Below, piece after piece: positions 19,788 through 27,992 of a stretch of 64,000 nt of DNA. This stretch comes from an uncultured Alphaproteobacteria bacterium (GTDB lineage Bacteria; Pseudomonadota; Alphaproteobacteria; Rs-D84). Position numbers and translations under genes: made by a program. Numbering within the stretch: position 1 is the first letter of the stretch; every line of letters starts with the position of its first letter. The stretch covers positions 17,809 through 81,808 of the forward strand of contig CAMWON010000001.1 of assembly GCA_947175875.1 (NCBI GenBank), written 5' to 3'. A model generated the notes under the pieces. That model was not told the origin of the DNA, did not search any database, and worked only from the letters and a program-made list of their open reading frames with translations.

Positions 19788-21001
19788 CCTTTAACGATAT
19801 TTTCAAGGAATCCTGGCTGTCGGTGTCCGGGAACAAAATGCGCTCGTTTTTGACGGTTCTGGGTATTGTTATCGGTGTTATGGCGGTGGTTATAATGGTT
19901 GCCGTCGGCGAAACGGTCGAGCGCCAGATTACGGACCAGTTTTCGGCATTGGGCACCAATACGATTATGATTCGTGCCGGCGCTGCCCAAACGGGCGGTG
20001 TCCGCACCGGAAACCGCCAGACTTTAACGATTGACGACGCGGAATTTATCGGCCGCCTGCCCGACGTTATGGCGGTAACGCCGGTGCAGAACAGCGCGGC
20101 GCAGCTGGTTTACGGAAACAAAAACTGGGCCTCGTCACTGGTCGGCGCGTACCCCGATTATACGACTGTTCAAAACATTGAAATGGAAAAAGGCACGTTC
20201 TTTGACCAGACGGCGGTCCGCAATGCGTCCACATACGCGGTAATCGGCCCCACAACGGCCAAAGAATTGGAAATGCCTGATGACCCCGTGGGCCAGGTAA
20301 TTCGCGTCCAGAACACGCCTTTTGTCATTATCGGCGTTACCAAGGCCAAGGGTGATTCGGCCATGGGTTCCCAGGACGATATGCTGATTATACCGATTAC
20401 AACATTGAAAAAGCGCGTCCAGGGCAGCCGCTTTCCCAACGCGGTCAGCATGATTGCCCTGAAACTGTACCCTGATGCGGACAACAACGTTGTCACAAAT
20501 CAGATAACCGCCCTGCTGCGCGACCGTCATAAATTAAAGGACGACGCGGCCGACGACTTTCAAATCATGGACATGAAACAGGTAATGGAGACGATGAGCA
20601 CCGTTACCGGCTACATGAAAATGCTGTTGATTGCGATTGCGGCGGTGTCGTTGCTGGTGGGCTCCATCGGCATTATGAACATGATGCTGGTGTCCGTTGC
20701 GGAACGTACGCGCGAAATCGGCGTGCGCAAGGCCATCGGCGCGCGCGAGCGTCAGATAATCATTCAGTTCCTCTCCGAATCTATATTCATATCATTTATC
20801 GGCTCTATGGCGGGATTGTTGCTGGGGGTCGGCCTGTCCCAGGGTGTCGGGCGCTTTATATTGGGCTATAACGTGCCGTTTTCGGCATGGCCGGTACTGT
20901 TGTCGGTATCCGTTGCGGTAATTGTGGGACTGGCGTCCGGTGTTATGCCGGCGTTAAAGGCGGCAAAATTAAACCCGATTGACAGTCTGCGCTATGAATA
21001 A
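19784..21001 (+). CDS. MacB-like ABC transporter permease (MacB_PCD + FtsX)
   Basis: Four-TM FtsX/MacB architecture; GSIGIMNMMLVSVAERTREIGVRKAIGARERQIIIQFLSESIFIS. Confidence 0.95.
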   Translation: MTFNDIFKESWLSVSGNKMRSFLTVLGIVIGVMAVVIMVAVGETVERQITDQFSALGTNTIMIRAGAAQTGGVRTGNRQTLTIDDAEFIGRLPDVMAVTPVQNSAAQLVYGNKNWASSLVGAYPDYTTVQNIEMEKGTFFDQTAVRNASTYAVIGPTTAKELEMPDDPVGQVIRVQNTPFVIIGVTKAKGDSAMGSQDDMLIIPITTLKKRVQGSRFPNAVSMIALKLYPDADNNVVTNQITALLRDRHKLKDDAADDFQIMDMKQVMETMSTVTGYMKMLLIAIAAVSLLVGSIGIMNMMLVSVAERTREIGVRKAIGARERQIIIQFLSESIFISFIGSMAGLLLGVGLSQGVGRFILGYNVPFSAWPVLLSVSVAVIVGLASGVMPALKAAKLNPIDSLRYE

Positions 21002-21053
21002 AATAAATTGACACAATATATTTTTGTGCTACTTTTTGTAAAAAAGGTGGCAC

Positions 21054-22034
21054 ATGAATTTTATACCGATAAGCATTATCCATAAATACCTAAACTGGCG
21101 CGACCGCCATTTCCCCGTGGGGAACATACTGCGTCATACGCAGTATGTGTTGATATTTAAAACAACAAATTATTGTGATTTGCAGTGTCCGCACTGCTGT
21201 GAATGTTCGGGGCCGAATAATCCGCGAACCTTTATTCCGGCCAATATAGTTTGCAGTTATTTGGACCAGGCTCGTACCGACCCGTCCTTTTCAAATGATG
21301 TTGTGCTTACAGGCGGGGAAATTATGTCGGCGTATCGCTTTGTATCGGACGATTACGTGCCGACATTGTTAAATCACAGTCTGGATTTGGGCATCGATAC
21401 CGATATAAAGACCAATGCCGCATGGGTTCGCGGTGAACTTGCTCCCAGAATTTTAGCTGATTTAAATAATATTTCGGTCAAATATAAACCATATGCGCTG
21501 CATATGTCACTGTCGTTGGACCGATATCATAAAGACGCGCTGGAAAATAACGCGCGGCTTATAGCCGGTATGGCGGACCGTCCGATTTCCGTCAATATCA
21601 GCGGTTTTAAAAATCACGTCGATATGTTTCCGGCATTGATTGAGTGCATAAAATCCAAAAACATATCGGCGGAAGAAGTATGGATTGGCAATCCTGAAAA
21701 CATGCAGTCCGCGGTTCTTGTCGGCGGCAAGTTGTTATTGACGCAGTCAAAGGCCACACTGTTTAACGGCGGTCGTGCGCAGAATATGGATTGGGCAATG
21801 GAAACGAAATTTCCACAATTTAAATTTATATGTAAAAGCGGGGTCTTGATTGCGTTTGACAGTGCGGGTCGCGTGACATTGGGCGAAAATTCAGGCCGCA
21901 AGATTTCAACAAAATGGCGTACCGCACGGGGGCCAAAGTCGCTGATGCACACCCGTGCGGATTTGATCAAGGCCGCATGGCACGAGGAAACACGTGCCCG
22001 CCTGCTGGAGGGCTGGCGCTTTAACCAGCGATAA
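21054..22034 (+). CDS. Radical SAM protein of unknown function
   Basis: CxxxCxxC motif TTNYCDLQCPHCCECSG followed by VVLTGGEIM; no SPASM-like Cys cluster recognised. Confidence 0.85.
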   Translation: MNFIPISIIHKYLNWRDRHFPVGNILRHTQYVLIFKTTNYCDLQCPHCCECSGPNNPRTFIPANIVCSYLDQARTDPSFSNDVVLTGGEIMSAYRFVSDDYVPTLLNHSLDLGIDTDIKTNAAWVRGELAPRILADLNNISVKYKPYALHMSLSLDRYHKDALENNARLIAGMADRPISVNISGFKNHVDMFPALIECIKSKNISAEEVWIGNPENMQSAVLVGGKLLLTQSKATLFNGGRAQNMDWAMETKFPQFKFICKSGVLIAFDSAGRVTLGENSGRKISTKWRTARGPKSLMHTRADLIKAAWHEETRARLLEGWRFNQR

Positions 22035-22060
22035 AAAAACGCCCAAATGGGCGTTTTTTA
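22033..22060. terminator. Intrinsic terminator
   Basis: aaaaaACGCCCaaatGGGCGTttttta. Confidence 0.85.
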
Positions 22061-22612
22061 TTTTGCTTTTACCGGTGCGACGATAATTGATTTTGTGCGT
22101 TCGTCCGGTTTTGACTTGCTTTCCAGCGTACCGCGCTCGCCAATCAGTTCCATGATTCGCGCAAACAGTTCCGGTACAGCGTCCTTGCCGCGCGCCAGCA
22201 CTTTTTTCGAGCCGCGCGTCATAACCGCAATCTTTACCTTGTTTCCGCCGTCCAGGAATTCGAAAACCTTTTTCATTTTGATGTTCAAATCGTTTTCTTC
22301 AATAAAAGGCTTTACCCATACTTCCTTCATTTCAACCGTTTTCTGGTTCTTGCGTGCCTCGTTCGCGCGCTTTTTCTGGTCGTATTTGAATTTGCCGTAA
22401 TCCATGATTTTTACAATCGGCGGGGTACCCGCGGCATTGATTTCAACCAGGTCCAATCCGGCGTCGCCCGCCATGGCCAGTGCCTGGGCCGTCGGCATAA
22501 TGCCAAGGTTTTGGCCTGTTTCACTGATTACCTGAACTGATTTTGCAAAAATCCGATTATTCATACGCGGGCCCATGTCGCGGCGCGTGTCACGGTTAAA
22601 TGGTGGTCTAAT
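22058..22612 (-). CDS. infC: Translation initiation factor IF-3, predicted AUU start
   Basis: AGGAG-6 nt-ATT then IRPPFNRDTRRDMGPRMNNRIFAKSVQVIS...; ORF-track start is an internal ATG 12 codons downstream. Confidence 0.9.
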   Translation of the reverse strand: MRPPFNRDTRRDMGPRMNNRIFAKSVQVISETGQNLGIMPTAQALAMAGDAGLDLVEINAAGTPPIVKIMDYGKFKYDQKKRANEARKNQKTVEMKEVWVKPFIEENDLNIKMKKVFEFLDGGNKVKIAVMTRGSKKVLARGKDAVPELFARIMELIGERGTLESKSKPDERTKSIIVAPVKAK

Positions 22613-22655
22613 GGTATGCTCCTTTTATTGATACGTTTGAAATTATTATTTATTT

Positions 22656-23459
22656 TTAGGCGTTTTTCAACATATTTTGAACGGCCTGTAACGCGTTCCA
22701 TGCGTCGCGCTTTGCCGCCGGTTTCAACAGCAGGTAATTCGGATGAAATATCGGCATAACCGTGCGTCCCGCGATTTCCGTGGCGACGCCGTGGTTCTTG
22801 GCCAAATCCACATGCGCGATTTCCGTCGCGGCCAGTGTTCCCATCGTGATAATGACGCGCGGCGCCAATAAATTAACCATGTTGTCGACAAACGGCCGGC
22901 ACAAGTCCAATTCGCCCCGCGACGGCGCGCGGCCGCCCGGCGTGCGCCAGAACAGCACGGGCATAATGGACACGTTTTCACGCGACATTCCGATTGCACC
23001 AATCATTTTGTCCAGCAGTTCCCCCGCCCCACCGGTCAGGATTTTGCCCGCCATATCATCGTCCGCGCCCGGAATATCGGTTATAATCAGCAGTCCGTTC
23101 GGATTTGTCGCCACATGCGGCAAAACAGTGTTGTGGGCCGTCGCGCGCAGCGGATGGTTGAATTCCGATATCATGCGCAGCATTGCATCCGTATCGGTCG
23201 GGCGCGCGGCGGCGGCCGCGGCCGTTTCAACGGATATCGGTGCGATACGCGGCACGACAACGGGCCCCGATGAATAGACGGGCGTGCGTGCGCTGTCGGG
23301 AATCTGAATGTCATCGGCGGCGGTTTTGGGCGCGGCCGGTGCGTTTTTTGCCGCCTCTCGCTCTGCGGCGGCCAATGCCGCGGCCGTCGCCGTGGGCAAT
23401 TCGGTAATTTCCCACTGAACCCCGGCCAGACTTAAATCACGCAGCGCATCGTTGTACAT
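22656..23459 (-). CDS. Uracil-DNA glycosylase superfamily (family 4/5-like) lacking Fe-S cysteines
   Basis: GGAGELLDKMIGAIGMSRENVSIMPV...RAPSRGELDLCRPFVDNMVNLLAPRVIITMG...IFHPNYLLLKPAAKRDAWN. Confidence 0.8.
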   Translation of the reverse strand: MYNDALRDLSLAGVQWEITELPTATAAALAAAEREAAKNAPAAPKTAADDIQIPDSARTPVYSSGPVVVPRIAPISVETAAAAAARPTDTDAMLRMISEFNHPLRATAHNTVLPHVATNPNGLLIITDIPGADDDMAGKILTGGAGELLDKMIGAIGMSRENVSIMPVLFWRTPGGRAPSRGELDLCRPFVDNMVNLLAPRVIITMGTLAATEIAHVDLAKNHGVATEIAGRTVMPIFHPNYLLLKPAAKRDAWNALQAVQNMLKNA

Positions 23460-23534
23460 GTGTTTTTCCTTGATTTTTCGAACGTTTTATTATAGACTAA
23501 ACCACGAGCAACAGAAACTCAAGGGAGTATTTTC

Positions 23535-23954
23535 ATGAAAATTAAAAACTTTGCTATGCTGGCGGGCGTTGCAGGCTTGTTGGCTGCTTGCGGTGGTTCT
23601 TCCAAAATCACAGAACCGGCCGATTTGAATGACCAGCGCGTATTCTTCGCGTTCAATTCCTCGGAAATCTCCGAAGATGCGAAAAACAACCTGCTGGGCC
23701 AGGCTCTGTACATGAAGAATCACGAAGATGTTAAGATTCAGATTGCCGGTAACTGCGACGAACGTGGTTCCACAGACTACAACTTGGCTTTGGGCGCACG
23801 TCGTGCCAACGCGGCCAAGGAAGTCATCGTAAAAGACGGTATTGACGCAAAACGTATTTCCACGATTTCCTATGGTAAAGAACGTCCGTTGGTTCAGGGC
23901 AGCGGCGAATCCGTATGGAAATGGAACCGTAATGCAACAACAACTGTTAAATAA
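23535..23954 (+). CDS. pal: Peptidoglycan-associated lipoprotein Pal
   Basis: Lipobox LLAACGG; OmpA-like QIAGNCDERGSTDYNLALGARRANAAKEVIVKDGIDAKRISTISYGKERP. Confidence 0.95.
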   Translation: MKIKNFAMLAGVAGLLAACGGSSKITEPADLNDQRVFFAFNSSEISEDAKNNLLGQALYMKNHEDVKIQIAGNCDERGSTDYNLALGARRANAAKEVIVKDGIDAKRISTISYGKERPLVQGSGESVWKWNRNATTTVK

Positions 23955-23985
23955 TAACAGTCTGTTGAGTTATAGTGATTGTTTG

Positions 23986-24013
23986 AAAACACCGGCAATT
24001 GCCGGTGTTTTTT
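23986..24013. terminator. Intrinsic terminator
   Basis: aaaACACCGGCaattGCCGGTGTttttttt. Confidence 0.85.
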
Positions 24014-24279
24014 TAGTTATTATTCAGCTTTTCAAACAAGCCCCGCCGCCATCGGTACAGGCGCTCCAGCCTGTGTACATGTATCATCTTAAAGCCCATC
24101 AGAACAATCCGTTCCAGCACATCCTGTGAAATCTTTAATGTGCCGCGCTCGTATGCATATAATTCGGCTGGCGTTATCCGCAACAGTATGGCCATATCAT
24201 CCTGATGCAGGTGACATACGTTTCTGGCGTGCCGCATTGCCGCACCAATGCGGCCGGCCGTTTCATCTATTCTTTTCAT
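24013..24279 (-). CDS. XRE-family helix-turn-helix regulator (88 aa)
   Basis: IGAAMRHARNVCHLHQDDMAILLRITPAELYAYERGTLKISQDVLERIVLMGFKM; SD GGAGG; preceded by leader copy B. Confidence 0.85.
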   Translation of the reverse strand: MKRIDETAGRIGAAMRHARNVCHLHQDDMAILLRITPAELYAYERGTLKISQDVLERIVLMGFKMIHVHRLERLYRWRRGLFEKLNNN

Positions 24280-24300
24280 TTTTTTCCTCCATTGGTTTTT

Positions 24301-24466
24301 AAATTAAAAACACCGCCGTGATGAAGGGCGGTTGGAGGTTAGTAACTACCAAAGTAATAGTCCCACTTATTCAAATATATCGCAGGCCTCCAACCATATT
24401 GGAGTTTTCACTTTGAGAGGTTACTACACCTCACACCGGTAATCATCCGGTGCATTGGGAATTATA
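24301..24466 (-). promoter_or_regulatory. Structured attenuator leader, copy B upstream of XRE gene
   Basis: Minus strand: TTGCTT-16-TATAAT (24488..24461); CACCGG/CCGGTG; GAGG/CCTC; CTCCAA/TTGGAG vs GGTTGGAGG/CCTCCAACC; loop GCGATATATTTGAATAAG; terminator ACCGCC..GGCGGT-TGTTTTT (24332..24301). Confidence 0.78.
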
Positions 24467-24495
24467 ACAGAAAAACCACGAAAAGCAAATCAAAT

Positions 24496-24525
24496 AAAAA
24501 AGACCGGCATTTGCCGGCCTTTTTG
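24496..24525. terminator. Intrinsic terminator
   Basis: AAAAAG-A-CCGGC atttGCCGG-C-CTTTTT. Confidence 0.75.
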
Positions 24526-24533
24526 TATGTTTT

Positions 24534-25412
24534 TTATTTACAGATTTTATCGACTATTTCCTGCAACTGGGTGCGTGTTGAAAACGACAGCACAATCTGC
24601 CCCGCCCCGCCGCGGCGTTCGGTTATTTTCGCCGCCGTGCCCAGGGCGGATTTTATGCGCGCCTCTATATCGCGGCGCATGTCCGCATCCATGTTGTTTG
24701 ATGAAAAAGCCCGGCTTTTCCCGGCGCGCGGCCCCTGCTTTACAATTGTTGCAATCTGCGCCACCGGTATCTTTTCGTTCACGATTTTATGGGCCAGCTC
24801 TTCCTGATTCTCGGCCACGGCAATCGTACGCGCCGCCGACGCGGACAGTTCGCCCCGCTCTACCATCGCCTTTACGGAATCGGCCAGGTTTGTTAAGCGC
24901 ATTGTGTTTCGGATATAGCTTTCCGATTTTCCAATCAGGCGCACGACGTCGGCCAAGTCATATCCGCATTTTTCCATTAAGTTCTGGTATGCGGCGGCCT
25001 CTTCCATCGGGTTTAAATTTTCGCGCTGAACGTTTTCAATTAATGCGATTTCCATCGCGTTTTCATCGTTCAGTGTTTTTACCAGCGCCGGAATTTCACT
25101 CAACCCCGCCAGTTTGCTGGCGCGATAACGGCGTTCGCCTGCGACGATTTCGTACATGTACGGCCGGCCCGTGACTGCGCGCAACAAAATCGGCTGCAAT
25201 ACGCCCTTTTCCTTAATCGACGCGGCCAGCTCCTGTAACTCCGCATCGGTAAATGTTTTACGCGGCTGGTCCGGGTTCGCACCGATTTGTGCCAGCGGGA
25301 TTTGTTTTACCACAACGCGTTCGGCCCCGGTCAGAACGGAAAAATCCGGTATCTGTCCCATTTCCGCCTTTAAATCGGCCAGTCCTTTGCCAAGTCCAAA
25401 TTTTGAAGACAT
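24534..25412 (-). CDS. parB: Chromosome partitioning protein ParB
   Basis: GLGKGLADL; IGANPDQPRKTF; EIVAGERRYRASKLAGL; ENVQRENLNPMEEAAAYQNL. Confidence 0.97.
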   Translation of the reverse strand: MSSKFGLGKGLADLKAEMGQIPDFSVLTGAERVVVKQIPLAQIGANPDQPRKTFTDAELQELAASIKEKGVLQPILLRAVTGRPYMYEIVAGERRYRASKLAGLSEIPALVKTLNDENAMEIALIENVQRENLNPMEEAAAYQNLMEKCGYDLADVVRLIGKSESYIRNTMRLTNLADSVKAMVERGELSASAARTIAVAENQEELAHKIVNEKIPVAQIATIVKQGPRAGKSRAFSSNNMDADMRRDIEARIKSALGTAAKITERRGGAGQIVLSFSTRTQLQEIVDKICK

Positions 25413-25415
25413 GCC

Positions 25416-26189
25416 CTATTCTCCTTGTTCTGTGCGTTCTACAACCTCGGTCGCGACACGCAGGTATGCCTGGGCGCCGGGGGAATTAAAGTCATAAAAC
25501 AATGCCGGTTTGCCGTGGCTGGGGGCCTCGGACACGCGGACATTGCGCGGGATTACCGTCTTGAATGTTTTGTCGCCGAATGTGCTGCGGATTTCTTCCT
25601 CTACCGCGCGGGTCAGACTCTGGCGGCGGTCGTACATTGTTAATAATACGCCCAGGATTTCGATATTTGGGTTTAATTCGCGGCGTACACCCTCGATTGT
25701 GTTAATTAATTGCTGAACACCTTCCAGTGAATAAAATTCGCACTGCATCGGGATAATGACGCCGTCGGCGGCCGCCAGTGCATTTGCGGTAATGTTTCCC
25801 ATCGCGGGCGGACAGTCCAGCAATATGTAATCATAATAATCGCGCACGGACGCCAATGCGTCGCGCAGACGATAAAATCGGTTGTCTTCGGTGTACAGCT
25901 CAACCTCGGCCGCGGCCAGCTGCTGGGTCGATGGCATGATATGCAGATTCGGCACCGCCGTTGTTAAAATATTGTCGGCGGCCGTCGCCGTGCCCTTTAA
26001 CACGCCGTAAACACTTTGGCGATGTGACGAGCGCACAAACCCCAGCCCTGTTCCGGCGTTACCCTGTTGGTCCAAATCAATCAGCAGCACGCGCTTTTTA
26101 ATCGCGGCCAGGGATGCGCCGATATTTATCGCGGTTGTGGTTTTGCCCACGCCGCCTTTTTGGTTTGCAAATGCTATTATTTTTGTCAT
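25416..26189 (-). CDS. parA: Chromosome partitioning ATPase ParA/Soj
   Basis: MTKIIAFANQKGGVGKTTTAINIGASLA; VLLIDLDQQGNAGTGLG. Confidence 0.97.
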   Translation of the reverse strand: MTKIIAFANQKGGVGKTTTAINIGASLAAIKKRVLLIDLDQQGNAGTGLGFVRSSHRQSVYGVLKGTATAADNILTTAVPNLHIMPSTQQLAAAEVELYTEDNRFYRLRDALASVRDYYDYILLDCPPAMGNITANALAAADGVIIPMQCEFYSLEGVQQLINTIEGVRRELNPNIEILGVLLTMYDRRQSLTRAVEEEIRSTFGDKTFKTVIPRNVRVSEAPSHGKPALFYDFNSPGAQAYLRVATEVVERTEQGE

Positions 26190-26297
26190 TCTTTTTCCCG
26201 ATATTTACCGGCCTTTATGGTATAAAATCATGCCATCTCAGTCAAGATATTTAAATATAACAAGTTTTGTTGTTAAAAAATCGTTAAAAATCAACAC

Positions 26298-26321
26298 ATT
26301 GTTAATAATTTCATGTGAAAT
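26298..26321. promoter_or_regulatory. parS-like site 1 (ParB binding)
   Basis: ATTGTTAATAATTTCATGTGAAAT; core TTTCATGTGAAA, one base from TTTCACGTGAAA. Confidence 0.65.
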
Positions 26322-26340
26322 AATACTTTTTGCTGATTTT

Positions 26341-26369
26341 TTGACAAATGCCATGTTCTGTGTTATAAT
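26341..26369 (+). promoter_or_regulatory. Consensus sigma70 promoter for 26399 gene
   Basis: TTGACA-17 bp-TATAAT. Confidence 0.8.
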
Positions 26370-26398
26370 ATACAGCCTGTGTAATATGGAGGGTAATT

Positions 26399-27382
26399 GT
26401 GAAGTTTAAGAAATTACTTACTTTGTCCGCTGGTTTGGTCGCGTTTTTGGGGCCTGCTGTTGGCTGTGCGGTATGGGGGTCGCCTGATGCTAAGGTGCCG
26501 GACAAGGCGGTTAAAACGATTCGTTTTAAGCCATTGTCTGATTTGAATTTTGCAGTTGACACTTTGTATTTAACAAATGAAAATTTTGATACAGAATATG
26601 CACGTGCGGCGGCGGGACAGTTTATACCGGGTACGAATACTGTTCGCGTCACTTATTTTATTTATGACAGCGCGGCAAATGCGCGCGTGCGGTTGAATTG
26701 TGATAATGCGAATGAATCGCTTGATGTTGTTCGCCGTCACGAGATGGAGCATGCGCGCAAGGCGAATGTTGTTCAGGATGTGATGGACTTGTCCCCGTGG
26801 GACCGGGCGCGTCTGGCGGTTATGAACGAATCTATGGCGCCTGGCGGCGAGATTATTGAGGCGGTGGAATATCATATTGCAAATGGCGAACGTTATCCAC
26901 AGGACCGCGCGTTCCTGTGGCGTGCCGACAGTTTGATTATGGCGCGTCATAATGAAAAGAATTTTGGATTTGGCAAAGGTGTACCGGTTGATTTTTCGGA
27001 CCCTGTTATTGCTGATATTATTTTGGAAAGCGCGGTTGATAAATTTGCAAAGGATCACCGGCGCGGATTTTATCATACAAAGATAAAGAAAGAATTAAGC
27101 GGCGTGAAACGACCAAAATACAAACCGCATAATCAGTGTGATTTGCAGCCAACTGCAAATAATTATTTCCCGATGCTGAACCAATGGGGAATATTGTGGA
27201 CGTATGATGTTAGTGCCCCGTGGACGCTTTTGAAAAAGAAACAGGTTGATGTATGGAAGTCCGCCACCGAATCGGCACGTCGTCGCGTGATAAACAAGGT
27301 TGATTCCATTGTGAAAACGGATATGACTGCCGGCCAAATGTTGATACCAAAAGTTTTTGAATATCCGCGCTCAAATCAATGA
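26399..27382 (+). CDS. Predicted lipoprotein with HExxH zincin-like motif, unknown function
   Basis: GTG start after GGAGGG; signal peptide with lipobox AVGC; VVRRHEMEHARKANVV. Confidence 0.75.
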   Translation: MKFKKLLTLSAGLVAFLGPAVGCAVWGSPDAKVPDKAVKTIRFKPLSDLNFAVDTLYLTNENFDTEYARAAAGQFIPGTNTVRVTYFIYDSAANARVRLNCDNANESLDVVRRHEMEHARKANVVQDVMDLSPWDRARLAVMNESMAPGGEIIEAVEYHIANGERYPQDRAFLWRADSLIMARHNEKNFGFGKGVPVDFSDPVIADIILESAVDKFAKDHRRGFYHTKIKKELSGVKRPKYKPHNQCDLQPTANNYFPMLNQWGILWTYDVSAPWTLLKKKQVDVWKSATESARRRVINKVDSIVKTDMTAGQMLIPKVFEYPRSNQ

Positions 27383-27406
27383 ATTGTTAATAATTTCACG
27401 TGAAAT
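27383..27406. promoter_or_regulatory. parS-like site 2 (ParB binding)
   Basis: ATTGTTAATAATTTCACGTGAAAT, palindrome TTTCACGTGAAA. Confidence 0.75.
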
Positions 27407-27966
27407 TACCGGTGTTTTTCGATAATTATAATATTGCCGTCGCCGGTCTTGGACGGAACAAGTCTGTAATCGAATTTGTATTTTGTTTTAGCGGTGGCAA
27501 CCTCGCTCTCTATCTCCCGGCCTTTTAGCAAAAAAAGCCGGCATTTTGTTCGGGCGACATAATCCAAAATCTTTATCAATGGTGCAAACGCGCGTGCCGT
27601 GAATACTGTTGTGTCGGGGTTTACCGGTGTTTCTTTTATGAAATCTTCAACACGGCCATGATAAACGGTTAAATTGTCCAGTTTCAGCTGCTCTTTTACC
27701 TCTGTTAAAAAGGCGGTCTTTTTACCAATGGATTCAATGCACGTTACGTTAAAGCCAAGTATTGCCAGAACGACGCCCGGAAATCCGGCGCCGCTGCCCA
27801 AATCTATTACGTTTACGCCCGTGGGTAAAATGTCGGCCAGCTGGGCGCTGTCCGCAAAGTGGCGGTTTTCTATGTCGGCCAGGGTGCTGGGGGCGACCAG
27901 GTTCATTTTTTTTGACCATTCCCGCAGCAGGCGCCCGTACAATTCAAATTTGTCTTTATTATTCAT
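27406..27966 (-). CDS. rsmG: 16S rRNA m7G527 methyltransferase RsmG (GidB)
   Basis: VIDLGSGAGFPGVVLAIL; ESIGKKTAFLTEV; FTARAFAPLIKIL. Confidence 0.95.
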   Translation of the reverse strand: MNNKDKFELYGRLLREWSKKMNLVAPSTLADIENRHFADSAQLADILPTGVNVIDLGSGAGFPGVVLAILGFNVTCIESIGKKTAFLTEVKEQLKLDNLTVYHGRVEDFIKETPVNPDTTVFTARAFAPLIKILDYVARTKCRLFLLKGREIESEVATAKTKYKFDYRLVPSKTGDGNIIIIEKHR

Positions 27967-27992
27967 AAGGAATATTGTAGCATAAACTTGTC

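Noticed and set aside
24455-25174. 239-aa plus ORF over parB
   Set aside because: Antisense shadow of parB.
26893-26901. Perfect DnaA box TTATCCACA near parAB/rsmG, considered as oriC
   Set aside because: Single box inside a coding region, no box cluster and no adjacent DUE or dnaA/dnaN; insufficient for an origin call.
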